Origin: Suillus spraguei
Taxonomy: Eukaryota; Basidiomycota; Agaricomycetes; Boletales; Suillaceae
Direction: 5' to 3'
Assembly: GCA_016800925.1 (NCBI GenBank)
Contig: JABCPU010000069.1
Span: forward strand, 1-64,000
Length of the DNA stretch: 64,000 nt
Shown: positions 1 through 12,700 of the stretch, in pieces
Numbering within the stretch: position 1 is the first letter of the stretch
How the letters are laid out: every line of letters begins with the position of its first letter
The notes under the pieces: generated by a model
The model's input: the letters and a program-made list of their open reading frames with translations, nothing else
The model's database searches: none
What the model was told of the DNA's origin: nothing
Made by a program: the position numbers and the translations under genes

Positions 1-42
1 AGGTTCTATACTTAATTCGGAAGATTTCAAGAAATGGAGAAC

Positions 43-815
43 TGTTAAGACTGTACTCAAGGGTAGAGAGATCCGAAGGGCTTTGGCCTCAGTTCGTACA
101 CTGTGCCCCTTTCTCGAGTAATGCCCCTTATTTCAGGGAGGAGTTATTCGTCCGAAGACCCGGAAGGGGTTGTGTGACGGATCCGGGTGCCCAAAGGTGT
201 CGGATATAACACGTCCGAAGGTAATTTCGGAACGTAAGGAGAGGACAGAGATTAAGACTAGTTTCGGAACGAGTTCCTAACTAGAAACTAACGGAGATGG
301 ACTATCCGAAGATAGAGTCGAAGGTATAGACTATAGGAGTCAATCCTAAGTCTCAGAAGGTGACTTAAAGCGGAGAGTGGCTTAAGTCCGGAGGAGGCAG
401 AATGAGTAGAATCTAAGATGATATTCGAACTAAGGTTCTACGGAGATCTACAAGTGGTTTATATACAGTAAAGTATCTAAAGACGGATAATCAGCAAGTC
501 CGGGACCGAGGGCTATGTACGAAGTGTAACGGAAGTCTATTAGTTATTGCACAGCAGTCAGTAAGCATGAATCGGAAATGAACACAGGAAAACGGATCAG
601 TAACACAGGACGGAAATATAAACAGCCGGAGTAACCGGTAGTAGGAGAAATGACGAAAGGAGTTAGACGCAGATGTTCACCAGGGAGTTAAGGTGCGAGA
701 AGCGAGTACATTCGGATGGGTGGTCCGGACAGGATCTGTGGACCGGACGGATATGGAAACGATCGGATCTGGACGGATATGATCGGATCTGAGATTAGAA
801 GTATGGTATATGACA
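43..815 (-). repeat. Solo LTR (Ty1/copia-like), copy 1
   Basis: This ~770-bp repeat starts TGTTAAG and ends ATATGACA on the plus strand. It is flanked by the perfect 5-bp direct repeat AGAAC (38-42 and 816-820), the classical signature of LTR integration. Related copies lie at 2266-3010 and 58135-58896, and a diverged one at 54827 in the other orientation. The copies share a TATA-like GTATATAAAC motif that reads on the minus strand here, so the LTR's transcriptional sense is minus. No internal retroelement sequence adjoins it, hence a solo LTR left by LTR-LTR recombination. Confidence 0.85.
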
Positions 816-1031
816 AGAACATGTAACATCAGACCTTCATACATTCGTGATGATGCTCATCCTAGAGAGGGGGTAATATCACGAATTCCAAATACAAATC
901 ACTACTCTTTTCTCAATTTTCCTAAAGTGTCTAAACCCAGCACTAAGACAAACACAAACTCCATCGAAATCCCTATAACCGCTTCTATAACCGAACTTCC
1001 TGATGAAGATGAAGAGATCTTTTATGATGCT

Positions 1032-1034
1032 ATA

Positions 1035-1064
<30 letters not shown>
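1032..1064. repeat. GATAA pentanucleotide microsatellite
   Basis: About six tandem copies of GATAA lie just outside the solo LTR. This is a simple-sequence repeat with no coding meaning visible. Confidence 0.9.
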
Positions 1065-1065
<1 letters not shown>

Positions 1066-1449
1066 TATCACATGATCTTAGAACCTTCTAGAATATGATG
1101 TCATAACAATGTCACAATCATCACATCGTACGATTCTCATTTCTATTTTATTGATTGGCTAGTAGTTTCAAACTCAGTTTATATCTCAGTTTCAATATGT
1201 GTATATAGTTAGCTAGTTTCGCTGTAGTAGTTCTTTAGTTCAAACCTCTTGTATCTACAACTGTAGCAATCCAAGACGTCCTTGCTCCTCTCTCTCTCTG
1301 TGATAACCTTAGTTTGAGTCCTGGTCTCTGCCCTTGCGTTAATTCATTTGTGGGTTGTGACACTTTTCCATGTTTGATGTCCTTGGTGACTGAAATGATA
1401 ACAACTTCACATGCCTTTACCAAATTCTCAGACACAATTGAAGGATGAG

Positions 1450-1815
1450 TTGAAAAGAGCTTGTGTCCTCTTTGCGCGTCTGAAGTCAAGCTGTGCACCC
1501 CAGCTGCACCTTCTGAGGAGTGGGCATTAGACCATCCACAGAAATTTTGTCAGAAACTTCATGTGGATCCTCCTGTCTTTGCACATCTTGTCAACATAAT
1601 TGTCAATCACCCCATTTTCCAGAACCACTCAAATAACCCTCCAATTACCTGTCCTCTGTGCAACTCATATTTTTTTCAGACGGTGCTGGTCATTATGGAA
1701 ATGCATCAACAACAGAAGACATGGCAGATTGGGCAGGCATCTCAACAGGCACATATACAATTGTCACCATTGTGTTATGATCAGAAGGTGATATGGATGA
1801 TGGGGGAGGTACTGT
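1450..1815 (+). pseudogene. PIF/Harbinger DDE transposase relic (N-terminal part)
   Basis: The translated fragments match the N-terminal half of fungal Harbinger (DDE_Tnp_4) transposases. One fragment contains WALDHPQKFCQKLHVDPPVF and a following NHSNNPP stretch. It is followed in another frame by GAGHYGNASTTEDMADWAG and an ISTGT stretch (about 1679-1775). These blocks are adjacent in intact proteins, so at least one frameshift separates them, and the catalytic core downstream is absent. It is a dead fragment, unrelated in position to the Harbinger element at 50-54 kb. Confidence 0.7.
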
Positions 1816-1834
1816 GTTATGAATGTTTCTTTTA

Positions 1835-2230
1835 ACTGCATCTTTAACTGATCATAAGATTGACACTATTGGCAAACAGAAGTAAATCATCTACCCATAC
1901 TGTGATGATCTGTGTGTCTGTCTCGGTTGTCCTTATTAGATGCATGGATCTGACTTGGTAATTTAAATACTATTTTAGACCACTGTTTAACTCAATATTC
2001 CACTCATGTCCAGATTGCTTTAATCCATACAAGGTTTTCTGAAGTTGACATACTCTTGGTAATGCTTTTCTAACTGTCCATCTCTTGGTTCTTCTGCAGC
2101 TCATTTGTCTCTGACAGCTCTTTCCACTTATTACTCATGGGATCATCTTTATCCAAGCTGTTTTCTGTAAGTGTTCTCATATATCTCTATGCCCGTTCAT
2201 TCTCAGAGTGTTCTTGTATAGGTGATTGAG
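1835..2230 (-). pseudogene. Ty1/copia reverse-transcriptase relic
   Basis: On the minus strand, LYGLKQSGHEWN (about 2000-2040) is followed by VWVDDLLLFANS (about 1870-1905). These are the GLKQS..W and YVDD-box blocks of copia reverse transcriptase, in the right order and spacing. In-frame stops and the short length mark it as dead. It lies 36 bp from the LTR copy at 2266-3010 and in the same orientation, so it may be an internally deleted remainder of the same element. Confidence 0.75.
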
Positions 2231-2265
2231 TGTCAGCTCCCCTGAGTCTGTACATCTATCTCACC

Positions 2266-3010
2266 TGTTAAGACCATACTCAAGGGTAGAGAGATCGAAG
2301 GGCTTTGGCCTCAGTTCGTGCACTGTGCCCCTTTCTCGAGTAATGCCCCTTATTTTCAGGGAGGAGGTTATTCGTCCAAAGACCCAGAAAGGAGTGCGTG
2401 ACGGATCCAGGTGTCCGAAGGTTTATTCGGAACGTAATAAGAGGACAGAGATTAAGGCTAGCTTCAGAACGAGTTCCTAACTAGAAAACTAATGGAGGTA
2501 GACTATCGAAGATAGAGTCGGAGTATAGACTATAGGAATCAATCCTAAGTCCAGAAGGTGACTTAAAGCGGAAAGTGGCTTAAGTCCGGAGGAAACAAGA
2601 ATGAGTAGAATCTAAGATGATATTTGAACTAAGGTTCTATGGAGCTACAAGTGGTTTATATACTGTAAGTATCTAAGACGGATAATCAGCAAGTCGGGAC
2701 CGAGGCTATGTACGAAGTGTAACGGAAGTCTATTAGTTAATGCACAGCGGATCAGTAAGCATGAATCAGAAATGAACACAGGAAACGGATCAGTAACACA
2801 GGACGGAAATATATAACAGCCGGAATACCGGAAACAGGAGGAATGATGAAAGGAGATAGACGCAGATATACACAAGGGAGTTAAGGTGCGAGAAGTGAGC
2901 ACATTCGGATGGGTGGTCCGGACAGGATCTGTGGACTGGACGGATATGGAATCAATCAGATCTGATCAGATATGGTTGGATCTGAGATTAGAAGTATGGT
3001 ATGTATATCA
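2266..3010 (-). repeat. LTR copy 2 (copia-like)
   Basis: It is colinear with the LTR at 43-815 over its whole length, from TGTTAAG to a TATGGTATGTATATCA end, with many small substitutions and indels. The flanking 5-mers (TCACC and GTCCT) do not match, so the target duplication is decayed or the copy is one LTR of a rearranged element. A copia polymerase relic abuts it on the left. Confidence 0.8.
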
Positions 3011-5168
3011 GTCCTTCTCTGAGCACATGAACAGAGTGCCACATGCAGAGATAACATTGTGAGTTGTTTCCAGGGCTTGGCCAAGAGTGCGCGCATAATA
3101 CTTCAATTGTGGGTCTACAAGGGTGGGTATGAGCTTTTCAGTCAGCATATAATGTACCCTTATTTATCTGGAAGAGTGCACCGCTTGGAAGGACTGGTCT
3201 CCGAGCCTGTGGGCTTATCAGAAGATACTTTGTGTGCCATCTCAACTTCAGCACCTGCAAAATCGAAATCATTGAAAGATTTATATCATCTGCTTCACCA
3301 GAGGACCCTCCAGTGTGGTACCAAAGAATGGCCTGGTTTAGAGGATGTAGGATCCATGAAGTCGTTGCATCTGAGAAAGTAGACGACGACGCTTGAGTTC
3401 CGCGCGCCAGGCAACTCATCAAGTGCTTGAGTTTTCCTCTTTATCTCTGGCTTTCCTCGGGCTTACGAAGTGTTGCCCAAGGCCAGAGGAAACAAGTTGA
3501 GCCTTACGAGTGTTAGGGATTTTTGGGGCCATGGCGAGAAGGACACGTCAACGTGCATGCACACAAAGACTATGCAGACGCCAGACAATGCCAAGTACTT
3601 CGATTACTATTAGTTATGAACATAAATAGACTCAAACCTACCAATAGTACCTTCCAGGCCTACAGGCGACCCTACAAGACTATCATGCATACCGCGGGAG
3701 CTACAAATCAGGTACGGGAGGTCAGCGGAGGTGCTGTAGGCCCATGGAGGATCACTGGAGGTGCAGGAGCTGAAAGTATGTGTAAGCTATTATTAGATGG
3801 GGGGAGGGTGGGTCTCGCAGATAGGTTTCCCACAAAAGAAACCGGGTCTCATAGACCCTTATAGGCACCGAAAAGTCCTGCCTGAGGTGGCGGTCTTCAA
3901 TAATACATTAGCAACCGCATATTTTCTCAGTGTTGAACTTACAGGTTGTGGGGTTCCCGCCAACGCCAATTAATACGCAGGAGACCGTATGAACGTTTTC
4001 CAAAAGAACGCCAACATGTCGGACATCATCGCGCTGCACCGGGTTGGTACTATTGGAAATGTAGCCTGGTGGTCATGGGGAGGGTGATGCTGGAATTGCG
4101 AACTTCAACGGGCGAACCCGTGATTGAGATTGACAAAGCCAGGAGTGTCCACAAGGATGCAGCGGGGAACATCATGATAGTTTACTGGAAAGTTATATCA
4201 TACTTGGTGGCCCATTATATATGTGCTGGCGAACGCGATGGCAAGTTTGGGAACCTTAGTCCCTCTCGAAAAAGCGATGACGAGATAGTTAAGTCATCAC
4301 AGTGCAACTTGAAGGATTTGGCTTCCCGATAAAATGTGGCAAGACATGGTTTGCTTCCCCGACCATCTGATGTTCCCACATACCTAGACGTGACAGCGGG
4401 GACTGCTGGCATATCTAAATTGACGCGTTTCTAGCTGTACCCACCCAAACGAATGAATATACTGGATACTGAGAATCCTTTTACAGGTGAAGGTAGTACT
4501 TAGGGGTGTTGCGTGTTGGCTATGATTATACAAGGACACACCTTCGGTCGACTCTCGGACGGCATACTGTGATACTTACAATGCGTAGCCACTCTGAAAT
4601 GTGTCTACAGTAGTAGGTCAGGAAATACAATATTTGTACAGCATTTGCTCTTGAAAAAACTCTTCGCGTTCTCACTCATGTAACGAAAAGTTGATATAGT
4701 GAATGCAGTGGCTCTCGAATGCATTGAGAACTGATGATGCAGTGCAATCTCGCTTACACAGGTTTCATTGAATGGCACAAATGTGAGATCTAGGCAATGA
4801 GGTAATCTCAGGCTGGGATGGGTCAACTGAGAATGCATTACTATTCAGTAAGCCCGTGTTTATTTTATCGCGCCATTCCTATATATGTACGCTGGTATAT
4901 TATCGATAAACGAAAGACTGCTAGTGCAAACCAAAATGACAGTGACATCAAAAGAAAGGATCGATAAACGAAAGACTATTTCTGCAAATCAAAATGAGAG
5001 TGATATACCTTGACGTTAGAACTGGCTCAGCTCCGAGAGACAATACAATATCGATAAACAATCGCACGGCAAAAGGTTCAGCGAAATGTAACGTTAGAGC
5101 CAAATAATTGAAGAGTTCGACTTCAAGCAGCAGCCGCAGAATTATTGATGGCGCTCACGGATTAAGGT
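3011..5168. other. No supported gene (tandem 58-bp repeat near 4.9 kb)
   Basis: Open frames here (for example plus-strand 3059-3382 and 3946-4332) are not recognised and show no convincing exon structure. The only clear structure is a 58-bp tandem duplication at 4903-5018 starting ATCGATAAACGAAAGACT. A third partial copy of the ATCGATAAAC core lies near 5049. Confidence 0.5.
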
Positions 5169-7539
5169 TCATAATAATGAGAGTAGGAGCTTAGAAGTCG
5201 GGGAACAGCTGGCAGGGGTGCGCTCTCGGGGAGAATGGCTGGGATGGACAATGTGAGGAGAATCTGAGCCATAATTGGATTTGGCAGGCGGCGCCTTGAA
5301 AGGGTGGCACTCCGTGTTGAAGACATCTAATGAAAGGTATCAAGTCGCTCAGGCTAATGGATTATGTAGGAAAAGCTCACATTCATCAAGCGAGATGTGA
5401 CTGGGGTCGTCAAAGGTCAAATACCTATGCAATTTTATGAACAGTCCAAGATTTTCGCATGCAGCAATACTTACAAGTACTTGAGGACCTCGGCGAACCA
5501 GAAACTTTCCATATCATCGACTTTGTCGGAATCCACGTTGTTGACGTCGTAGATGCCAGCGTATGCAACATTTGCAGGCAGGTACTTCTTGAAGCTGGTA
5601 ACGGCACTTACCGCATTGTTAAAGTACTTTGGATCACCAGTCACACGCCAAGCATAGAAGTTCGACTCAAGAACTTCAGGACGAAGAATGTAGTCAGGAT
5701 AGGTGATATAGAAGCCATGCTGATCATAGAAATCAAGTTGCTGCTGATTAGGAGCAGTGTCGCCAGTGTAGTTGCCATCGCTAGAGATGTAAGCGAAAAT
5801 CTCAGGGCCGATCCAGTACTGGAAAAAAGAATCAGCACAGTGATAGATGACAGTGGGGGACGTACGCAGTGCTTGCGTATGTATTCCAGCAAGCATCGGT
5901 GAGTTTAAGACCAATATCAACCACTGTCGCATTGTTGGTGAGCTTGCCGCCTGGGTTCTACGTCAAGCTCAAGCCACAGGGAGAGGAGGAGAAAATACCT
6001 AGAATCCAGTTTCCTCCGTAGAAACAAGCCAGGTGCGACCCCACATGACGAATCTTTTTGTCGTCGTCGTAATCAGCGAGGTACAACAAGTCATCAACAG
6101 TTGATGTCTAACGCGAAGTATAAATATGTGAGGCTGTCGAGATGAGAAGGTCTGCATACCTTTAGGAGCGTCTTTATAGAACTATCAACAGCGGTCAACC
6201 ATGCATCGGCATACGAGTTGTCGTCGGTATTTGTAAGGCGGGCATATTTGATGAGATACTCGAAGTAAGAGTCGGAACCTCCGCCCCAAGTCTACAAAGG
6301 TGGCTTAGGAGGTGGATGCATCCCAAACATCAGCACTTACCACATACCCACCAACGGGCTTACCAGTCGTCACGTTAATGCCTTGAGCAGGCATACCAGG
6401 GAGAGGGGTTGGCTGAAAAGTAACACTTGAGGTAAGCGCCAATATCAAAGTTGATATCCGACTTACCATGTGAATCATATGTTGCACAGATTCCTCAACC
6501 AATGTTTTGTATGTGGAATTGCCAGTATATTGACTTGATGTCCAGTTTATTTAAATAACTAGACAAGCAAAATGACTGACACACCTGAGACGATTCCACT
6601 CCATGGTAAGCTATGAAATGTCACGATTTGTTCTGCGGTATACATGATGTAGACTCACAGTTCCGGCCTCGGCAATGTTTGACTACAATTGAAGATGAGT
6701 ATATCAAAACTTAGATGTCGGTAAACTGCTTACAGTGGCGATGGTGGGTTGCTGGGTCGCAAAGTCTATATAACCGAACGGAATGACCTGATTCTATAAA
6801 AGAATCAGATACAATTATGCACATGCAAATACTATGACGATTACCCCAACCCAGGCATAGGCCATCTGATCGGCGAGGTCCTGGGCCTTTTCAACGAGAA
6901 TTGGATATTTTTCCCCGCTGAGCTCGTACGCACTTAGGAAACCTCCAACATAACGAATAGTGGTTTCAAACAAACTGCCCTTGATCAGCGAGCTGCAAGA
7001 TAGCTTAAAAGCGAAGATAGGGCAGCAAGTCACCTGACGGTGTCGGAAGTGTGGGAAACGCTAAAGTCGGTGTTAGCAGTGTGGTTGACAGCTTGTTCAA
7101 ACCAGTCCTAGCAACATTTTGAAATGAGCAGATGTTTACGTCTCACATGTGGAAACATACCGTGAGTCCCATAATCCACTACAATATGTGATGACAGCTC
7201 AGTCACTTGACCTCTGAACTTGGTTTATTACTCACCATGGTGCCCATAGCGTCGGCGATGGAAGCACCCCATCCGTTCCGCCCATCAAAGTACGTTTTTG
7301 AAATGGGCACAGATCGTCATACCCCAGGCATACGTCCTGCATGGGATGTGGTGAATGCAAATAAAGATAAATACTGCAGTATCGTACTGGTAAGCCTCGT
7401 AGCTCGTGACAAAAAGCTCCTTGACTTCTGACTGGTGTAAAGCAGCACTGGGCGGGAGTTGCAAACCTTGTTTCTGAACTGGCTCCGCCTTGACAACAGA
7501 TGTGGCGAGAGCCGCCAGGAACCAGCGTCTGAAGGACAT
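5169..7539 (-). pseudogene. GH47 class I alpha-1,2-mannosidase, frame-disrupted
   Basis: The product would be a secreted glycoside hydrolase family 47 enzyme that trims alpha-1,2-linked mannose from N-glycans. The start at 7539 gives a hydrophobic signal peptide (MSFRRWFLAALATSVVKAEP). More than ten short exons then carry the family blocks in order: [91 protein letters not shown] and the calcium-binding VFNTECHPF near the C terminus. Introns are 40-60 nt. The second exon (about 7237-7336) needs two single-base insertions to read YAWG-YDDL and VPISKTYFDG in one frame. Near 5824 another base is missing unless a GC-AG intron is used. All other joins tested are in frame. Either the gene is a recent pseudogene or the assembly has small indels. 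Confidence 0.85.
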
Positions 7540-9727
7540 TATCGCTAAACAGAAAATCGGGAGGGGGAAGGATGAAGAGAGAAAGGAGAGGGAGGGGTAG
7601 AGAGGGTGAATCTATACCGCAAAAAAAACAAAGGAAACTGTTAAGATGCGGAACTGTCTTAGGGAAGGATGTAGAGTTAGTAGAACATTAGTTGACCAAT
7701 AAAATTTATAGCCTTGGTGCCATACGCTACTTTCATCACAGCGGTTGGCGAGTCGCACGATGAAGTTCATGGATTATATATATGGCAATACGGTAGGAGC
7801 GCCTACCAGTCGTCGGGTCGGCCATTAAAGAACTGGTGAGAAAGTTATATGGTATATGTCAAAGTTGACGTAAAAGCCCCGCAACGCATCAACAGAGATC
7901 TTGGCCAGCACAACTGGATGAAATAGTTGACAATGTCTCCCTCCAGTAGGCCCGCAACAAGCTAAAACTTACACCCACCTCATGATACGAAATGCATTCT
8001 TATACATTTGCATAGACCGGCCGCATATACTATATCCACGAGAGCGATATTGCGTATAAGACCCGCAGTCGAAAAAGCCTTGCCAATTGAGTTCCATACG
8101 AGCATGGACAGTAGCCTAGAAGTTATGCCTGGATCAATATTTCTGCAAGTAAATATTTTCTTCCGGTTGTATGTCGGAAAAAACCTAAGGGCCATTACAA
8201 TGCCGCTGGGATGGTATCAAAAGACTGGAAACTTTTTTCCGACAGTGGTACGAGCATAACGACTGGAGCGCCCATAGTAGTCGGAGCATATAGGTGACAG
8301 TTGCTAACTAGCGGCGGCGCGGACATTCTACCAGCAAAAATAGATGATCTGGTTAGCAGTGGCACGGCCATTCTTCCCAATGAGGGTCATGGCTGAGTAC
8401 TGATCTGAATCACCAACTTGTTGAGCTCTCGACTCGGACTGACTCCTACAAATCTTTCTGATGAATGATGAGATCGACAGCCGATTTGAAGAGCGTTATG
8501 CCGAACTATGTAGTAGTACTAGCTGAGAGTCCAGACTAGATACTTGTAGACAGCACGTACATGTACCCTTTCGTTCTCAAGCCAGACTCTCATGCTACCC
8601 ATAATATGAAAGGTATTCTATTTGGCCAGTTAACCGTCAGCCCATGGGAGGCTAGTCGCTACATGCTACCCAGTGAAATCTTGCTGGCGATTATGTTACC
8701 ATAGGTCGGCTCCGAAGGTTGGACCCCGCAACCGGAGAAATGTTAAAAGCTTTTATCGTCTTCATTGTCCCACTCGTCGAGTTCACGGTCTTTGCGCACA
8801 GCATCCTCAGAGCCATTATTTACAACCCTAGTGCTCGTGAATGTCCATCACCACCGCGCTAGATCCTCATCGCGCTCGCAACCATAATCCAGGCTTTCCT
8901 CATTAACCTGCAGCTCTACCTCGCACACAATATATAGTGCATACATGCTCCCATCATTGGTAGTCATTTATATTGCATCCTCATCTCACCAGCAAATCAA
9001 AGACATGTTTAAATTGGTTCATAATTAAAATTTCATCATATGTCACGGTAAAGTACGATTTGACAAAACTTTATCAAGGATATGCTACACTACATGGAAG
9101 AGGGTGGTAGACATGAGGGGGACAGGGACACCAGGATGAAGAAGCCAAAAAATGGGAAATGCTGGCCAAGGAATGCGCTCGACCATACGCGTTAATGTTT
9201 GTAGGCCGTAGGAAATGAAAGCGCGCAGAGTGATCGAGAGATATTCACAGGCATAAAGGTTAGGAAAAATGGCTGAGGATACTGTGCGCAAAGACCATGA
9301 ACTCGACGAGGACGGAAAAGTTTCTAACATTTCTCCGGCATAGTTTGCAGGGTCCAACCTTTACTAAATAACGTCACTCCCAACATGCTTTTTGAAAGAT
9401 TGGGAGCCGATCTATTTCGAAATGGTAACAGGGTACTACATCGATATCTTCTTCTCACCGGTTCTCTGATAATAATTTGATAACGGCATCATCCAACGTT
9501 CAACGTTCAGTTTATGCAGGTGAGCTTGATAGAATGTTCGGTTTGCAGTGAAACCGTAGGGGTGAATAATCAATTGGTACAGCACCTAAGAATCAAATGC
9601 GAGAAGCCAAATTAACAGGATAAATTGCCTTGCCCATATGAAATTGCACCAGTACAAGTTCACATGCGCTCGTCGTTAAACAAATACAGAAAAAGATGAC
9701 TCGGGAGCATTGCAAACGAGTCAGAGT
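7540..9727. other. No supported gene; degenerate inverted repeat
   Basis: A CT/GA-rich leader-like stretch (7540-7620) lies upstream of the GH47 start. Beyond it no open frame could be assigned. The interval contains an imperfect inverted repeat: 8692-8815 matches the reverse complement of 9271-9430 (for example GGTTGGACC, GGAGAAATGTTA, CTCGTCGAGTTCA and GGTCTTTGCGCACAG in the same order). One arm can be read as an F-box-like LPSEILLAIML fragment. Fragments of the same family reappear near 49.4-49.5 kb. Confidence 0.55.
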
Positions 9728-12700
9728 CTAGATATTCCACCCGCCATGTCTCGCCTCCTCCAAAAGAACAGCACCTTTTGGATTGGGATCGATACCCTCA
9801 GCTATCGCATTTGCCAGAAATTGATCAAAGATTTTTGAGACACCGCTAATACTCCCCTCAGGGATCCAGCTAGCTTGTGCAATTGGGTACCTAAAGACGC
9901 AAGTATCAAATCGCCAAACAAGTTGTTTTAAAGAAGAGAACGCACCCCTCCCACTTCACCAAAAACATGTACCCAGCTTTTCCGATGATTTTCCGCCCGA
10001 CTAGACGCTCGATGACAAACTCCTCTGTATCGAGTTGGGTGAGGGAACAATCTGGACGGGCACATGTTTCAGCACGCCTGCGCGGGGTCTGACGTTTTGC
10101 GCCTAGAAAATCAATCGTGATTGATTGAATCAGGTAGCTGAATGACATGAACGGTGACCTACTTGAAACGCTGAATAGTTGGATTTGATTCATTTAATGC
10201 AGGAGGCACGAATCTGTTGAACACGCACCAGCATGACGGACAAATGAAGACAGAATCTGGGTCCTCCAAACGAGGATCCCCTTCAGAAAAACCAGCACAG
10301 CCAAAGTGATACCACAACTCGCAGCTGCACGAACTAAGAGATGACCATAGGATGAAATGATAAAAGAATACTAACTTATCACACTGTACGAACTGTCGTT
10401 GAAATGAACTATCATTTTCGCTCTTTGCGGGCCACTGACACATCTGATCTCCTTCCTGAACAGCCAGTGACTTGGACTTTCTCTTCTGCGGTCGCCGCGA
10501 CTTAGGCTTTCCGTTTCTCTCCGGTTTCTGGACGCTCTTCTGGGTGTTGGCTTGGCTCGCCTTCCAGCTCGGAGGCCGCGCCCGTTTCCTGCGCGAAATT
10601 GAATCCCCCCAGGACCCACTGGCATTTGAAGCTAGCTCTGACCCTGTCATCTGTGAGATGGTCACGAAGGTCTGCGCTGGATCGCTGATCGTCGTCGTGT
10701 CAACGGCACTGGCACCGTTCACTTCCACCGGTGCTGAAATGCTATCGACTTGAAGTGACATCACATTCTCCGCCGATTCGGAAGGATCGGAGGATCGGGG
10801 AATTGCATCTTGATATTGGAGCTGATGGGCTAGATAGGTGAAGGAAGAAGTCGCGTCATCTGTGCTGAATGACGTGGAATTCATATCCGCATGGAACCTA
10901 GTCTTCTTTTTTGGCGATCGTGACTGGATCGCTGACTCCAATGGCTCGAGCTTACGCTTGACCTTGAGCTCTGATATCATAATTTTGTGCGGATCCTTCT
11001 TTGCGAGTATAGAGAGCTCCTCTATGGATGCGTCTGGTCCGCCTCTTAACTCACCAGACTGCAGCGATCTCAACAGCATCTTACGCTGCAGTACTGATAT
11101 CGAGGATTCTGAGCGTGTTCTGCACTGGGGGACACCAAAATCTTGCTTTGAATTGAGGCTCCCTGTTTTGCGCAGCTCCACCCCAATTTCATCTTGCTCT
11201 TCCTCGCCCCCAGCATTGACTTCCTCCAGTGAGGATTCCCCCAGTGAGGACAATGGCGAAAGTGATCTGAATAGGTGAGAGAGAGATGAAGATGACGCGC
11301 AAGGGGGTGGGGTAGTAAGGGTGGGGGGAGAGTGGGCGGAACTCGTACTTTCAAGTGGGGCTGAGAGCTCGGCAGATGTAGTGGTTTCGGATTCGACGTG
11401 TGCTTGATAATCAACGGTCGCTGCGGGTTCATGCTCCACATGCATCTTCGGAGGTTCTTGCTCCACAAGGTCCTCAGTACATGTACTTCTCAGAGCAGAC
11501 GTAGCTCCATCGGTGTAGGTGTTCATGAAATCGTTAAACGTCGTAAATATATCGTCCCCATCATCAAGAATCTCCGTTGGTTCCTGTGAAGCAGGGCTGT
11601 CTCTTTTGTCCTGGACTCTCAGGCACGACGTTTCCGATTCTGGCTGTAAAGGCAAATGCACAGACGAACCCTCTGGGGAGAACGGCAAAGGCAGGGATCC
11701 ACTCTCTGCTGAAGGAGACGAGGCTATGAGCGCTGCAGCGACAGCCTCTTCATCTCGAAAGAGAGAATCTTCAGGCGTTTGTTCGCGGGAATCTCCAGCG
11801 CGGAGACTTTCATACTGGTCCAGATAATCAGCATGAAGGCATGTCAGATCCGAGAGAGTTGGTTGGCGAGGCTCAGAGAGAACAGGCTCAGGCTCCACGT
11901 TATCTTCTGGGTCTGCAAGTTGTTCTGGGTGATACTCTGGTGGATGTGCGTCTTGCGTATCTGCTAGCGTGGGTGTGTCGTTTGGCGTGAGTGAAATAGC
12001 GCGCCCTTCTGTTGACTTGAAGGGTGCTTCAAGCATCCCGTCAAGTCCTCCGCACTCGTACTCTATCTGCAAGCTTTGCTCTTTCTCACATTCTCCAGAG
12101 TCGTCATGCCCATGTTCATTCGGGCTATCAAGTCCCGACTCGCCTGATCCCCCAGCATCAGGTGTGTGACCCAGCGCAAACTCTCCTCTAGACTTGGACC
12201 ACCGAAGTCCCTGGTTACTTCCACACACTCATCCGTCCACATGTGCCTCGAGTCACAAGGCTCTTCATCCTCGTGCATCCTAGCCGCACCTGAACCATGC
12301 CACAACGGAAGTTCCTGTTCATGTATGAGCCTTTGTAGAGCATACAAGTCGATCGCGTGTGATGGACTTTTTGAACTTGCTCGGGGAGTTGACTCAGTAG
12401 TTTTTGGTTCTCTTCCCAACTCTTCAGGAGGCGCCTCCGATGTATGTAGTGAGACTTCTAGATCTATTCCCGGTCCTGGTACTTCAGGATGTGCCTCAGG
12501 TGTAGGCAGAGATGACTGTGCGAATGACAGGGCCGGGGTACCAATCTCGCCTGAAGACGTATTCAAGCAAATACGCGATGGGCCAGCAGCCGTACTTTGA
12601 TCCCGGGTTTCCTCCTCAGCCCTCTGCTCCTGAGAGTCCGTGCTTTTGCTGTGACGTCCATAGGGTTCATAGCGTCGCATTCGACACTCCGCACACGGTC

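Noticed and set aside
10472..12600. Several plus-strand frames of 60-146 codons
   Set aside because: They are antisense to the long minus-strand PHD/chromodomain gene and have biased composition only.
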